Assembly (NCBI RefSeq): GCF_910592395.1
Contig: NC_088316.1
Location: forward strand, 15,314,001-15,378,000
Direction of reading: 5' to 3'
Origin: Lineus longissimus
Taxonomy: Eukaryota; Nemertea; Pilidiophora; Heteronemertea; Lineidae
DNA: 64,000 nt
Under the pieces are notes generated by a model. It was not told the origin of the DNA and made no database searches. It saw only the letters and a list, made by a program, of their open reading frames with translations. The first letter of the stretch is position 1, and each line of letters begins with the position of its first letter. The translations under genes and the position numbers were made by a program. Positions 52,601 to 64,000 of the stretch are shown piece by piece.

Positions 52601-55600
52601 GTTTAATCGCCCACAGGATTAAAGCAAATAGGTCTTCACTCTTTGAGACTTGTTCAAATTTAAGTAACGAAGTGGAAAGTCGTGTTTCAAGTGGCCTTTA
52701 ATTTTTGTTCATGTAGTACCGAGAATTGATATAGACATTAATAATTCTTGGTAGTACATATTGGAGCTACTTCTGATAGTTCTGTGCAAATCATTTTTCA
52801 AGAATATTGTCTCACAAAGTGACCTCTGTCCATGTTCTTTACTTTGGTCTGTTAACAAACAGCCCCCTTCAACTCAGCTGTGCACTCCGGCTTCAAATAT
52901 TTACTAATGACTATTATACCATCAAGACTTGGATCCTGATCAAAAGTTGTCTTTGAATCTAACGTCTGTGTGTCCTCTCATCGTTTTAGGGTCTTGGTGA
53001 GGTGATGGAGAAGAAAACACCTCGGTCGTCGCTGAAGTCGGAGAGTTGTCCTGTGTCACACAGCAAAGTTAGGAAGGTTCTCGACACACTCAAGGGACAG
53101 GTGGTTATTGCGAGGAACACTGAGGATGGGCTATATTATCCTGGTTAGTATCTCATAAAATGGTATGAATGAAATTTAAATTGTAAAAAGATCTATGTAT
53201 ATTGAGAGGGCTCTTAGCCTAAAATCAGACCTTCAAAGTGGAGGAATGCTGGTTAGATCTCACTGTGATGGTATGAATGAGATTTTAATAGTAAAAAGAT
53301 CTATGTATATTGAGAGGGCTCTTAGCCTAAAATCAGACCTTCAAAGTGGAGGAGTGTATATTTATGTAATGCTCTTTTTTCCAGGTTCTGTTGTAAAATG
53401 TACCAACTCTCGCCATGCCTTGGTGAAATTCACAGAAATTGGACAGAAGACGGTCCCAACTAGATTTGTGATACCAACTGGAGGTGCTGTAGCTAGACCA
53501 GTTTTGAGGGTGAGTTTATAGAAAGTTACTGTTTGGAAGCATCTTTCCAATAAACATGCTCCTCACTTTGCATGCATTTTACAGTGTCGGTTGTCACTAA
53601 GAAGAAAGAGCCTGGCGCTACAATTGCACCGAACTATGCTGTCACAGTCCAGTGGCCATGTTTGATGTCCTTCAGACTTTGCTCTAACTATTTTACCGCT
53701 CACCCTAAGTTTGTGTAGATATATTAAAGTTGTGATTTTTCAATATTGCCAAATGCCCATTCAGTCCATTTTATGTAGTATTTGGTACAATGTCAGCCAA
53801 CCAACTGGTCTCAGTTGATAAAATGGAGATATCGTATTGATTATTTGTTTTTTTCTTGGTCAGGTTGGCGACTATGTACTGTTACGAGTGATGAACTATG
53901 AAACAAAATACGACTGTTACGTGCCAGGAATCATACGGAATACGCCCAGCAAGGAGACAGAACAGATTAAATTCTACACAGTCATGATCTACTCAGGACA
54001 AAAGGTATGGTGAATATGGTGCAAGGTACAATTTGCCATTATTTCATCAAGTTCAGAATGCACTTCAACATCTAAAGAGATAAATTCTACACAGTCATGA
54101 TCTTCTCAGAACAAAAGGTATGGTGAACATGATGCAAGGGTACAATTTGCCATTATTTCATCAAGTTCAGAAACACACTTCAACATCTAAAGAGATAATG
54201 TTTTAAAAGAAGGATTTGCGCGATAGAGAACTATATGGATAAAAATAGTTGTGGCATCGGGTGATGAGTAAGTTTGTATCATTTCAGGCATCTGCACTGC
54301 GGAACCACTTGGTGAAGATCAGCAAGGCTAGGTTCACTTTCGCTGTTCGGTATCTAAAGGAGACCCAAGAACAAGAAACGTAAGTTTGTCAGCAGAAATC
54401 ATGACATGTTCTATCTGTTTGTTGAATAGATCAGGTCAACTTGTAAAAATTAACAATTTTGCTGTCAACCCATACCAAAGACTAAAAATCTTTTAGAATC
54501 AAGGTTTTGTGTACATTGTCTATCAGTCTTCTGCTTTCAATGATTCCTACAACAAAGCATCTATATTTTTGAACTATATCATATGACTAATATAATCCTA
54601 TTACTTTATTTTCATGTTAATCCTATCTTGGTAAAAGATCTTAAAGATTTTATATTATGTGATGTCCAGTGTACCCATAGTTGTGATGTTCTACATGTTT
54701 AAGTGTTTTGATACGGACTACAGTGTTCAAAGAATTCTATGGAATCTGTCTCAATATTTATAAAAGACACTGCCAAAGAATTTAAATCAGTTTAAGCGTT
54801 GAGCTTGGAAATGACGAGTTGTCTGGCAAACCTTTATAAACCAACCTGAGGTAAATATTTCTTGATTAAGATCTCTTTTCAAGCTCCTTTCATAGCTTTG
54901 CTCTGTTAATCGAAATCCCCAATTCTTTTATCATCCCCTTATTCATTCTCCATCTGTTGCTCTGTCTGTTATTTTATCGTCTGCTGTCTTATGTGTGTGC
55001 CTGCTTTGTTGTTCTAGTCCTAACATAGAGATAACACCACGCCAGAGTGACACCGATGATGACGACACTGCTTATAAAGCCAAAAGGTATTAACGTGACA
55101 CTTTAATTAGTTAAAATGCGAGTAATGTTTCCATGTTTCGAAAAAGATTAATACCCAGCGGTAATCAATGCCTCAGCTCAGTTGATATCCAGTGGTATTT
55201 GCATGCTGAATACCACTGGAACTCCACTGGTTACCACTGAATGTAACACTGGTTACAAATTGCTTAAATATTCAAAGAAAACATCAAAGCAATAAGAATT
55301 ATCTTTCACTCCATTTAGTCATTGTCAAGTAGAATTTGAAGTTAATGTTGTGTACCCTTAAATTTGGTGTTCTTCAATACTCTATTACATGTGGATTAAT
55401 ATTTGTGTCTGAATGTTCTTTGTCCTCTTCTTTCCTACTGCTGACTCGTAGAGGGAGTGGAAGTCATGTTAGTTCAGCAACAAAACCTGTCCTGAAAAGG
55501 ATGGTATCATTTCAATTCTAGTGACCGTGTTAGGTCAACTATTTGCATCATGGTATGACAAATATCAAAATCTTCCGAATGTATCGCATGTTTTGAGATG

Positions 55601-58600
55601 CATTATTACGCATGATGGTCACAAAGAGTCACTATTTATCACTTGAATGTCCAATTGTCTTGATACTTCCATGAGACATTTTTATGTCGGTCATATTAAC
55701 ACCCACTTTGCACATTGTACACACATTTCCCTTGAGCATGCTAAATGTCTCTGGCTTAGTAAATTATACACTTTCCATTTTCTTCTCTACAAAGTGGCGT
55801 GGAAAACTACCCAATGGTTCATTCCTAATGTGTAATAAATATTTGTCATTCTGTAACACACCGGCTTATTTTCATGGCTCAAGTCAGGTCTAACTTGACT
55901 AATATTTTATTGGTTTGGGTTAAAATAATATCACGGATTTGGCTGGAACATGACAGGCATTGAAAACAAATACACTGTACGCCTATACAGATTGTATATT
56001 TAGCCATGTGTGCCCTGGGTTTAGTTGGTTTTATTCCTGTCAAATATCTGGTTCTGACATTATGAGGGCTAAGTGTGGCAAAAGGGACAAACCTTACACT
56101 TTTATCGACCCATTCTTTGTCATGTTAGCAGTCTTTTCTGACAAAAATTACCTGCAGTCTAACCACCTACATATCATTGCTTACAGGAATGCAGATAGAG
56201 AAGTCGCCAAAATAACTAATGGGGACCACAATGGTGACCTGAATGGAGACACTAATGGGGCTTCTGAAACTCCGACTGATATCAACAAAGAGGAACTGCT
56301 CAAATCACAGGAGAAGCGGCTTGACGACTTACAGCATCAGTTAGAGCTGCAGCAGAGGGACCAGGCCAGACAGCAACGGGTAAATGAAGATGTCCTTGAG
56401 TCATCATTTGACTGTTTATTCAAATTTCTGTTGCATGAACCAGCTGACAAGGAATGTCATTTGACTCAATATCTAGTTGGGCATCCATTGAGCAATATCA
56501 TGTCCCGCTTTACTTCAGCAGGTGATTTAAGTCTTACTTAAATCTTTCTCCAAATTTCAGATTCTCCGAAAAGAAACGAAGCGGATCGCACGTGCCCAGG
56601 AAAAGATGGCGCGAGAACAATCAAAACAGCAGAAGCAGACGGAAGAGCGATTGTTGCTGGAACAGCAGAAGATGATGAAGAAACAGGACGAACTCATTGA
56701 TAAATATGAACAGACGAAGGTGAGGCTGAACGGGACTATAGAATGATGTCATAGCAAGAGGGAAGCTTGAAGAGATTATGACTTTGATGGATTGATTTTC
56801 AGGTTCTTTATCAAAGAGACAAAGCTCAAATCTGAATATTAGGTTTAGTGAGACTTTACATCGAAGAGCCAAGCTGTCGTTCCTGCTTATAGTCCCCTTT
56901 AATTGTCTGTTGCAGAGCCTCATAGAGTCCTCAAAGAGAGGGTCCACTATGCTAGATTATGATGAGCGAGTACACACTTGGATCGCAGATGCACCGGGAG
57001 ATGCCACTTTGTCACCAGGGCGGACAGATAGTGATTCGACAAGGAGGAAGGACTTAAATTGTGAGTACCAGCACTTTGTGACTATAGATGACTTGCAAGA
57101 CGTAATGGCAGCAACATAAGGAAACGCAACAAAGCCAAGTCGCATGTGATGTCTGGTGAAATGGCAGTATTCCACGATTACACGATTTGCTCATATAGCC
57201 CTTTGATCCACTTTTTTTACGCATAAATCATCACCTTTATCATTCAATCAACTTTTTCAGCTTGGGACCCAAATAACACCTCAGGCTTCTTGCAAAAGAT
57301 TCGTGCAAAATTACACAAGCTACACGTGGGTGAGGAGGTGCTGGCCCGGTGGTTGGACGAGGGTTGGTACTATCGAGGTACAGTCCGGCAAGCTGGTGAT
57401 GCAGGAGCTTACTTCATTGAGGACAGCTGCGGGGATATTGAGAAGATTTGGCGAGAAGATATCATCACGGATGAGGATGATGCTGATAACATCATTCAGG
57501 TATGATTCTCATGAATATTTGTGAATAAATATGTATGCTGCCGTTTCTAATTACTAGTATTAAGAGCTGTTTTGAACAGAGCTTACACCCTGAAGGAAAT
57601 TCTGCCATCTAAGAATCTGAACTTTTTGTCATATCCATGGGACGATTTAAGGCTCAACTGACTTCATTGAACTGACTTGCGTTGTAGGTTCATGACAGGT
57701 ATCGAACCCTACAACGTTCAAAGAACACCCTGTGAACATTACATACCCAGATGTTTTCTTATTCATTGAATGTAATCTCTTCTCCTTCAGATCAAGGATG
57801 CCGTCATCGCCCTCCATCCAAGCTTTGCCTACAGTTATTGCCCGGGTGTCGTCATGAAAGTCTTCCCCGACCTCTGGCTACTTATACGATTCTACGATGG
57901 CCAAGAAGCACGTCTGCCACGAGAAGAGGTCTACAGGATCACTCCAGACAAGTTTGAATATGACGTGGCGTTTATACTGCAGCGAGAGGACCAATGGGTT
58001 GGCCAGGCTGTGGTCGCTAGAGATGACACAACAGGATTGTATCACTTGGGTAAGTTGCAGGGCATCTCGGTGGGTTGGTCAGGTGGTTGTTGCTAGGGAC
58101 GACACTACAGGGTATAAGCTTCTTGGTAAGGCTTTGGTTGCTAGGGATTCCTGGGCTAGTGTATAGATTCGTTTGGTGGCTGGAGTGTTGATAGAGTTGC
58201 TTTGGGTGACTCTGAATGGGTAGGATTTGTCCTTGAACAGGCTGAAATTGCAAACTTTGTCAATTCTAATAAGGTCATCAGATAAATCTTCTTCCATTAC
58301 TTTTCCAGCAAGTGTCACCGAGCGGGTAGGCAATGGCCGCCAGTATGTCATCTCCTGGGCAGACGGTAATCTATCTGTGCAGACATCTGCTGCTATATTT
58401 GGAGCCTTCACCAAGCGACGCCCCCTGGCAATCGGTGACCATGTCCTGGCCATAGCTGATCCAGTGCGTTTGGCTTATCTTCCTGGGACGATCCGCGATA
58501 TCTCAAATAAGCAGCTAATTGTCAAATTCTGTGATGGTTCAAAGTAAGTAGACATACAGAATTACCAAAGGGACTGCTTAAGATAATGGGCTGCTATTTA

Positions 58601-58971
58601 AAATCTGACAGCTTATTACTTTACCCACATGAAGTCATTGAAATTGGAAGAACTAAAGTTTCTCTAACTATTCTAAGATTCAGTATTTGGTCTATATCTA
58701 TCAATTGCCAGAGATGAACTCACAAAGCAAATGTAGAGAATTCATGTACGCACATGAAGCGCTCATAATGTATATGTGCAGGCTTCAGGGCAGTTCATGC
58801 ATGGTAATGTATATGTACATTTTCGTTCTCTTCAGGCGAAAGGACATAGATGCGACACAAGTCTTCTGGCTCTCTCAGGATTATTACGAGCATGCAGTGG
58901 CGTACTATTACAGCAAAAATGCTGATTCACCTCGACAGAGCAGGAGTACGATAGTTTCCTCAGCAGAATGA
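34685..58971 (+). CDS. VWA3B: von Willebrand factor A domain-containing protein 3B-like
   Basis: Large, probably intracellular protein of poorly known role. Exons: 34685-34745, 35237-35464, 38698-38789, 39033-39283, 39495-39654, 39872-40041, 40155-40390, 40539-40756, 41000-41154, 41366-41504, 41753-41983, 42181-42363, 42499-42626, 42902-43170, 43514-43549, 44598-44778, 44907-45063, 45314-45432, 45602-46054, 51812-51980, 52990-53143, 53385-53509, 53864-54004, 54288-54379, 55018-55086, 56187-56379, 56561-56719, 56916-57060, 57261-57499, 57791-58049, 58309-58543, 58836-58971. Phases close, about 1,860 residues (human about 1,294). Order: WL-x3-YGL module (~69-95), decayed VWA (~165-345), second module (~425-460), canonical VWA (~535-700; MIDAS DTSSS 549-553, TDGRPD 641-646), coiled coil (~852-912), third module (~918-960), acidic linker, Tudor-like DUF4537 region (~1240-1380), coiled coil (~1430-1523), further Tudor-like repeats (~1572-1860). 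Two ATGs stand in tandem at the start. The exon at 51812-51980 and the join before it are least certain. Confidence 0.88.
46055..48881 (+). other. possible alternative 3' end of VWA3B
   Basis: If the donor at 46054 is not used, the frame continues 10 codons (ending SDDLY) to a TAA at 46086-46088. Downstream is AT-rich, non-coding sequence with AATAAA at about 46209 and overlapping AATAAA copies near 48869. A short isoform lacking all Tudor-like domains would result. A GC-type donor (GAG|GCAAGT) also lies just inside this stretch. Inference only. Confidence 0.35.
48052..48109 (+). repeat. 29-bp tandem duplication
   Basis: Two exact or near-exact adjacent copies of a unit beginning CTTTCTGTACGTTTGTAAAT, period 29. 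Non-coding. Confidence 0.9.
49370..49544 (+). CDS. candidate alternative terminal exon of VWA3B
   Basis: A strong acceptor (TTGTTCTTTCTACAG) is followed by 57 open codons and TAA. The frame fits the donor at 46054 exactly (AG|A, then FWDNTSGSRPAKHTVTLV). The residues look protein-like, including CPILADGS and KAGDAVLREL. An AATAAA at about 50399 could end such a transcript. I recognise no domain. It could also be a chance frame. Confidence 0.35.
49785..49962. mobile_element. 178-bp TIR element, pogo/Tigger-like MITE
   Basis: Begins CAGTGGAACCTACC and ends GGTTCTACTG, with TA on each side (49783-49784 and 49963-49964). Inside are internal copies of TCTCTATTAAGGACA in direct and inverted form. 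CAGTGGAACCTC-type termini with a TA duplication are typical of non-autonomous pogo/Tigger-like Tc1-mariner elements. No coding capacity. Confidence 0.8.
53160..53375 (+). repeat. 108-bp tandem duplication in a VWA3B intron
   Basis: Two adjacent copies, nearly identical, share AAAAAGATCTATGTATATTG and the following GAGGGCTCTTAGCC stretch, period 108. They occupy most of the intron between the exons ending 53143 and starting 53385. Confidence 0.9.
53969..54190 (+). repeat. 113-bp tandem duplication including an exon end
   Basis: The second copy, from 54082, repeats the last 36 bases of the exon 53864-54004, its donor (AAAAG|GTATGG) and the following intron, with a few substitutions. Reading through the first donor meets a stop at once (GTA TGG TGA), so the second donor would not extend the protein usefully. 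Confidence 0.9.
55189..55219. repeat. short near-perfect hairpin
   Basis: CCAGTGGTATT and its inverted partner AATACCACTGG flank a 9-base loop in a VWA3B intron. Related CCAGCGGTAA and CCACTGGTTACC fragments stand close by, suggesting a small decayed palindromic repeat. Confidence 0.6.
58072..58135 (+). repeat. diverged duplicate of an exon 3' end and donor
   Basis: The segment resembles the last ~60 bases of the exon 57791-58049, from GTTGGCCAGGCTGTGG to its donor, and keeps a good donor (TTG|GTAAGG). The exon frame read into the intron stops at a TAG before the copied donor, so use of the copy would end translation. Confidence 0.65.
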
Positions 58972-59446
58972 AATCTCATTAACGGATGGAAAGATTTCTC
59001 ATCATCTGATATTGACCAAGGAACTGTGATAATGTTTCCAAGGTCAGAAAGGTCAAACTCTAAAATTCCACTCAAGTTGATACGTTTCACTACTGTTTGT
59101 GTGAGATTCTTCAAATTTTAAATGGAGACACCTATTGGGCATCTTTACAAGTTGACCCAATTTAGGTCAATTGTGACCTAGTTTATCAAGTTCACAGAGG
59201 TCAAAGTGTCATTGACAGTGCCACATTTTGTCATATCTAAAACTCAATGTATTTTAGCTGCATTCCCCACGTGCAATTGACTTAGGCATGATAAAGATTA
59301 TGCGGAGATGAGCCTTTAGATGTTAATTTACATCATAGTATTTGTGCCTGTTGTGAAAGCTACATGTAGATCATGACTTTATGTGAACAAATTTATCTTT
59401 CTAGTTGATATCATGTAAATAGTCCTTCCTGTAGAAGAAATATTTT

Positions 59447-59452
59447 AATAAA
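59447..59452 (+). terminator. VWA3B poly(A) signal
   Basis: AATAAA 476 bases after the VWA3B stop; the tandem array begins soon after. Confidence 0.65.
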
Positions 59453-59579
59453 TCTTGCCCTATATTTTGCTACAATTTTGTCTGTTTTGAATGTTTTCTT
59501 TATTGGAGGAAATGTCACCACAGAAATGGGAAATCAAGCCTAGTATACTTTGGTCCAAGTAAATCCAAGTTGTGCAGTC

Positions 59580-60715
59580 CCAGTGTACTTTTGGGACAGA
59601 AGGACAGCCCGCATCAGGATCCTATGATCAATATAGAACTGCAGTCTTAGTATGCTCATGAAGACGGTCACATCAAGCATGGTTAACTGGGGTCTTAGAA
59701 TCACCAAATTAGGTCACCTTTGCATTGGATGTAGAGCTGGTCTGAATGTGATCTTGAGGACAGTCACATCAAATAAGGTATACCTGTGTCCAGGTTTATC
59801 AAAGTTGGGCACTTGGTACAGGAGTGCAACATCAGGCCCCTTTGCATTGTCTCAATGTGCTGTTGAAGACATTCAGTCACATCAGGGATGGTTGGTATTG
59901 AAGGACAACATTGGGATCCTTTGTGCACATTGGATAGAGCTGCAGTCTCACTGTGCTCTTGAAGACAGTCAGTCACATATAGCATGGTATGCTTGGAACT
60001 GCAGGACAACATCGGGCCCTTTTGCATTGGATAGAGCTGCAGTCTCACTGAAGTCTCACTGCTTGAAGACAGTCACATCAAACATGGTATAATTGGTACA
60101 GAAGGACAACATCAGGTCCTTTTGCATTGGATGTAGAGCTGCTGTCTCAATGCACTCTTGAAGAGAGTCCCATCAAGCATGGTATGCTTGGAACTGAAGG
60201 ACAACATCATGCCCCTTTGCATTTGATGTAGAGCTGCTGTCTCACTGTGCTCTTGAAGACAGTCACATCAAGCATGGTATACTTGGAACTGAAGGACAAC
60301 ATCAGGCCCCTTTGCATTGGATGTAGAGCTGCTGTCTCAATGCACTCTTGAAGAGAGTCCCATCAAGCATGGTATGCTTGGAACTGAAGGACAACATCAG
60401 GCACCTTTTCATTGGATGTAGAGCTGCTGTCTCAATGCACTCATGAAGACAGTCACATCAAGCATGGTATGCTTGGAACTGAAGGACAACATCAGGCCCC
60501 TTTGCATTGGATGTGGAGCTGCTGTCTCAATGTACTCTTGAAGACAGTCAGCCGCAATCTCAATATGCTCTTGAGGACAGTCACATCTAGCATGGTAACT
60601 TCATACAGAAAGGCAACATTGGGACACTTTGCTGCATTGCTCAATGTGCTCTTGAAGACAGTCACATCAAGCCTGCTATGCTTGCAACGAAAGGACATCG
60701 GACACCTTTGCAGTA
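59580..60715 (+). repeat. 95-bp tandem repeat array
   Basis: About eleven units. ACAACATCAGGCCCCTTTGC recurs with exact 95-bp spacing at about 60106, 60201, 60296, 60391 and 60486; flanking units are more diverged with spacing up to about 105. Each unit carries GAAGACAGTCACATCAAGCA. The open frames across the array are by-products of a period that is not a multiple of three. Confidence 0.9.
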
Positions 60716-60943
60716 GATATAGGCTTATCATGGGCAACAAGTTATTTCCAAAGCAACCAATGGATGTGAATCCACTTGTCACAATCCACTGGACCATTCC
60801 ATCTCAGATAACGAGATATTTTTGAAACTTTATCAAAATTGTCCTTGCACTATATAGAGACATGTAAGTTGTTACTCCAAGTGCAATCATCAAGAAATAA
60901 GATGACAAATGATATGCTAGGAAGAATACAGACAAGTTGCCCC

Positions 60944-63911
60944 TTTATTTACAAAAGTAAAATGCATGACAACTTACTCATTTGCTCACAGTGCCACCAC
61001 ATGGTAATAAAAACAAGTCGCCAGGCCCTACAATCACATAAACAAATTGGAACTGTGATCATGTGGAACTATAAATCAAAGCCAGCATCGAAATTGCTAC
61101 AAAATTGTCTGGCAGTGAAAACTGGTGGTGTGGTCTCTGGTGTTGGAAATTTGTCAACTAAAGTTTGATATATCAATGAAACACACAGCTGTCACAGAGA
61201 CGTTTAGCATCTTGGATCAAAAGCAGCCACAATCCACAAGCTATTTCAAAAACTTGCGAGAAAATTTAATTCGAGGTCACACTATACCAATATTATCAAA
61301 GTATGAAATGTGTTTAGAAATATTCCTGCTCAAGTCTGCAGTCTTTTAAATTATAAACCACACAACACCAAAATTAAATTCATGGCACCGACATTTTTTA
61401 CTGACTTATCGACTATGAATTTATACAGACCTGGGCACATGCTTACGACACACAATGGTAGGTAAAGTACAAATGTCTTTAACTGTATATACTAAAAAGA
61501 AATGTACATGAAAGACTAGTGTCAAGGGACAAAGTCCTCGCTAAAGTAAATTCCTCTAAACATGGCCACAATGGAAGAGGCTATTGCATGGCCTTAGAAC
61601 AAGGTTTTTTAAATCAGTATTGTGGACAACAGGGGAAATGTAACTCATAAATTGACCAATATTTCAGCATCAACACACATTTCCTTGGTCTTGATTGTTT
61701 TTTACTGCTTGCCCAACATAAAACACAATACCTCCCAACAAGACCTGATTAGAGAAATAGACTTTAGAAATGCGGGAGTTCAGTGTGAGTATCGACACTA
61801 GTCTGAAGTACCTGCTAGACCCTCATCTCGAAAGGCGCAGTTGCTCAATGCAATGCACCCTCGTAGTATAAGCTGTCCCCTTTTGAAGGGACACGACCCA
61901 ATTCAGGAGCCTTGTCATTTGTCTGGCACTAATGATGTCAGTACACTTGGACTATGGAAGAAAATTGGCCAAGTTTTACAACAATTTTAAAGTTAAGTTT
62001 TACAACAAATTTCCAGAAGTTGAGATCATGTGAAAGATGCAAGCTATTCTTCTTTTTATTTTATATGACTGCTAAAAGAGCGGTCTACTGGGATGGCACC
62101 TCATTTTAATGAGATAAATTTGAGGCTAGTACGCCAAGGCCCATATCTTGGTAACTCAAAAAGACTTCATCAGGGCAATGCTACCCCTTCCCTCTTGAAC
62201 GAAATTGGGCACCGGCGCCACAATACCCCTTCGCACTTGAAAACGATAATGAATGGCACAATATTTGAGTTGGGATATCGGCACAAAGGCCGCATCACCA
62301 ATATCACATAAGGAAAAGTTCTAAATTGAGAGAGTTAAAACCATAAAAAGTTGATCTAAAAGAGAAATGCTCGCTCTTTTCCAAACGTTTTCAGGATGTG
62401 ATTCTGTTATTCATGGCACAGATTGAAACTATGACAGTTTGGTGTATAATCAGAATTTACCAAATGGACACATTATATGAAATTTTACACATAAAGCACC
62501 ACTGAATAATTCTACAATTCATTCCTGGTATACTATTACTAAACATGAATTTGCGATATCATTATTGGAGCCGCATCGTTTCCAAACAAACCGGCAACAC
62601 ACATAGTAAATCACCAATTCATTGTCTGCTCGAAGTTTCAAAAAGTTGGAATGACTAGACTACAAAAAGATGAGATAAGTGTATTGACAACCAAACTCTT
62701 CTCTACTAATCCAAATGTTCCCATTAAGCACCATTTTAAAGTTATAGGGAAACCTTTTTCAGGTTGTGATAAAAATTCAGGAGTTAAAATGAATCTATTA
62801 CAACTTGACTACCAATAAAAAGAAATTTTGATGTAAACTTTGCATCAAAACTTCACAAAAGCTTTCGTAGGTTTGACCTTTTGTCTTTAATTCTTTCACA
62901 CGACCTCATTCAAATTGTTGTCCCAACTTACTGCCAAGTTTCTTCCATAGTCAAACACCACATCACACGTAACCACTGACCATTTGTTTGAAGTTTTGCC
63001 GTCATCAGCAAAAGTCATATTATGAAGAGTTAGGCAGTCAATAAATGGTGCAGCCTACATTTTCATATCACACTCTCCACAAGGTTTTGAGAACTGTGCA
63101 TGCAAGACCTGACACAACATAATACAAAAGAGAATAAGGACAGTGAAATAAACAGCAATTTTGAGAGTTTTAAGAAATCAAGATAGTACCAACAGCATAG
63201 TTGACATTTTCTCTTTCAAAAAGGTTAATAACATCAGCTGAAATGAACTCAACTGGTTTTTGGATTGAGCGAAATCAGAATGGAGATCAGATATATGCTG
63301 GAAGAAACACCAGTTTGCTGGCATTTATGTATCAAGACACACTTTCCTAGAAAGTATTTTTATTTGTATTTGTCTCAAAGTTTAAACACCTTTGAAAAAA
63401 GTGCAGGTCAAGATGAAAGTTTGTTGGTAGATTGTGAAGAAAGAACAGAAAAGAACTGAACAAAATACGATAGAAAATTAACGCTATGACTTTTGCTTCT
63501 TACGGCTTTAAACTTCTGAACCAAAATATCATATATACATATTCAAGTATCTCCCAACAATTGCACATGAACTGAGAGGTCATTTGAAAAAGGCGACTGA
63601 TTTCATGAATAAGCCTTGCAATAGGTCTTCTTCAAGGATACTATTAACAAACAATGGTTCTTCGTGTAAGACATATTTTGATAGTTCCAGAAGTGCTGGA
63701 AGCTCACCAATTCTACATTCTTTCTAACTATACTCATTCTGAGTTAGAAAAGGCAAGACCTTCTAAGACATACTTTGAACTCCTGACAAACACTGCCTTC
63801 AGAAATGTTCTAACCATCCAGTAATGTTTTCAGAAAATGCCCGTCCACCGGTTCACCAAATCAAATTCATTGCAAAGACACCAAACTTTTTCAGTCTGTT
63901 TCATGATTGCG
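60944..63911 (-). other. presumed 3' UTR of the gene entering from the right edge
   Basis: The minus strand carries AATAAA at 60944-60949. No coding exon is seen between it and the stop codon at 63912-63914. A roughly 3-kb 3' UTR is inferred, similar in layout to the ZDHHC gene. Without transcripts, part of it may be intergenic. Confidence 0.3.
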
Positions 63912-64000
63912 TCAACTTGAAGTTGTCGTTGCCACCGCGTCCCCGCCATTCGTTACATTTCCTTGACCAGCCGGGAAGGCCTGATTATTCGTGTGACTTT
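63912..64000 (-). CDS. partial: last 28 codons of an unidentified minus-strand gene
   Basis: From the right edge the minus strand is open for 28 codons (SHTNNQAFPAGQG, then NVTNGGDAVATTTSS) to a TGA at 63912-63914. The stretch is richer in GC and in Gly, Ala, Thr and Asn than the DNA to its left, which suggests coding. The product cannot be named from this fragment; it looks like a low-complexity C-terminal tail. Confidence 0.4.
   Translation of the reverse strand, partial: SHTNNQAFPAGQGNVTNGGDAVATTTSS

Noticed and set aside
55451-55503. Possible extra VWA3B exon (RGSGSHVSSATKPVLKRM)
   Set aside because: The acceptor fits, but the only nearby donor leaves phase 0 while the next exon needs phase 2.
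58079-58453. 124-codon minus-strand frame
   Set aside because: It spans an intron and the antisense of the exon 58309-58543, with no family resemblance.
59652-60825. Long frames on both strands (up to 146 codons)
   Set aside because: They follow the 95-bp tandem array and repeat the same translated phrases in different frames; not genes.

Overview
The window is nuclear DNA from an animal. The genes are split by GT-AG introns, sit in AT-rich non-coding DNA, and encode metazoan proteins: RAD51D, the proteasome assembly factor POMP, UTP18, a DHHC palmitoyltransferase and a VWA3B-type protein. Non-LTR retrotransposon remains, small TIR elements and many minisatellites fit a marine invertebrate, perhaps a lophotrochozoan such as a mollusc, annelid or brachiopod. 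The species is inferred from general style only. All gene models were built by hand from reading frames, splice sites and remembered homologues; exon phases close in every model given as complete, except that POMP exon 1 is uncertain.

Layout, left to right. 1-8950: no recognised gene; one TIR element, short tandem duplications and a palindromic repeat. 8954-9038 (-): a lone first coding exon with a signal peptide, head-to-head with POMP (+, 9641-11602). RAD51D (-, 12988-13923, one exon) is head-to-head with UTP18 (+, 14198-18072, 12 exons). 18265-20760: minisatellites, including one array that reverses orientation. ZDHHC2/15/20-like palmitoyltransferase (-, 24297-34156, 10 exons plus an in-frame cassette exon) is head-to-head with a VWA3B-like gene (+, 34685-58971, 32 exons, about 1,860 residues), which fills the right half. 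59580-60715: a 95-bp tandem repeat array. 60944-64000: apparently the long 3' UTR and last codons of another minus-strand gene.

The arrangement is regular: three divergent pairs with 0.27-0.6 kb between start codons, each able to share a promoter, separated by convergent 3' ends. Two of the convergent gaps are filled with tandem repeats. The genes do not form a pathway. POMP (proteasome assembly), UTP18 (ribosome assembly) and RAD51D (DNA repair) are housekeeping genes; the ZDHHC enzyme modifies membrane proteins; the role of VWA3B is poorly known.

I found no clearly new biological system. The most interesting points are the intronless RAD51D, the duplicated ZDHHC cassette exon, a LINE fragment touching a splice donor, the VWA3B architecture with alternative 3' ends and partial exon duplications, and the inverted minisatellite.
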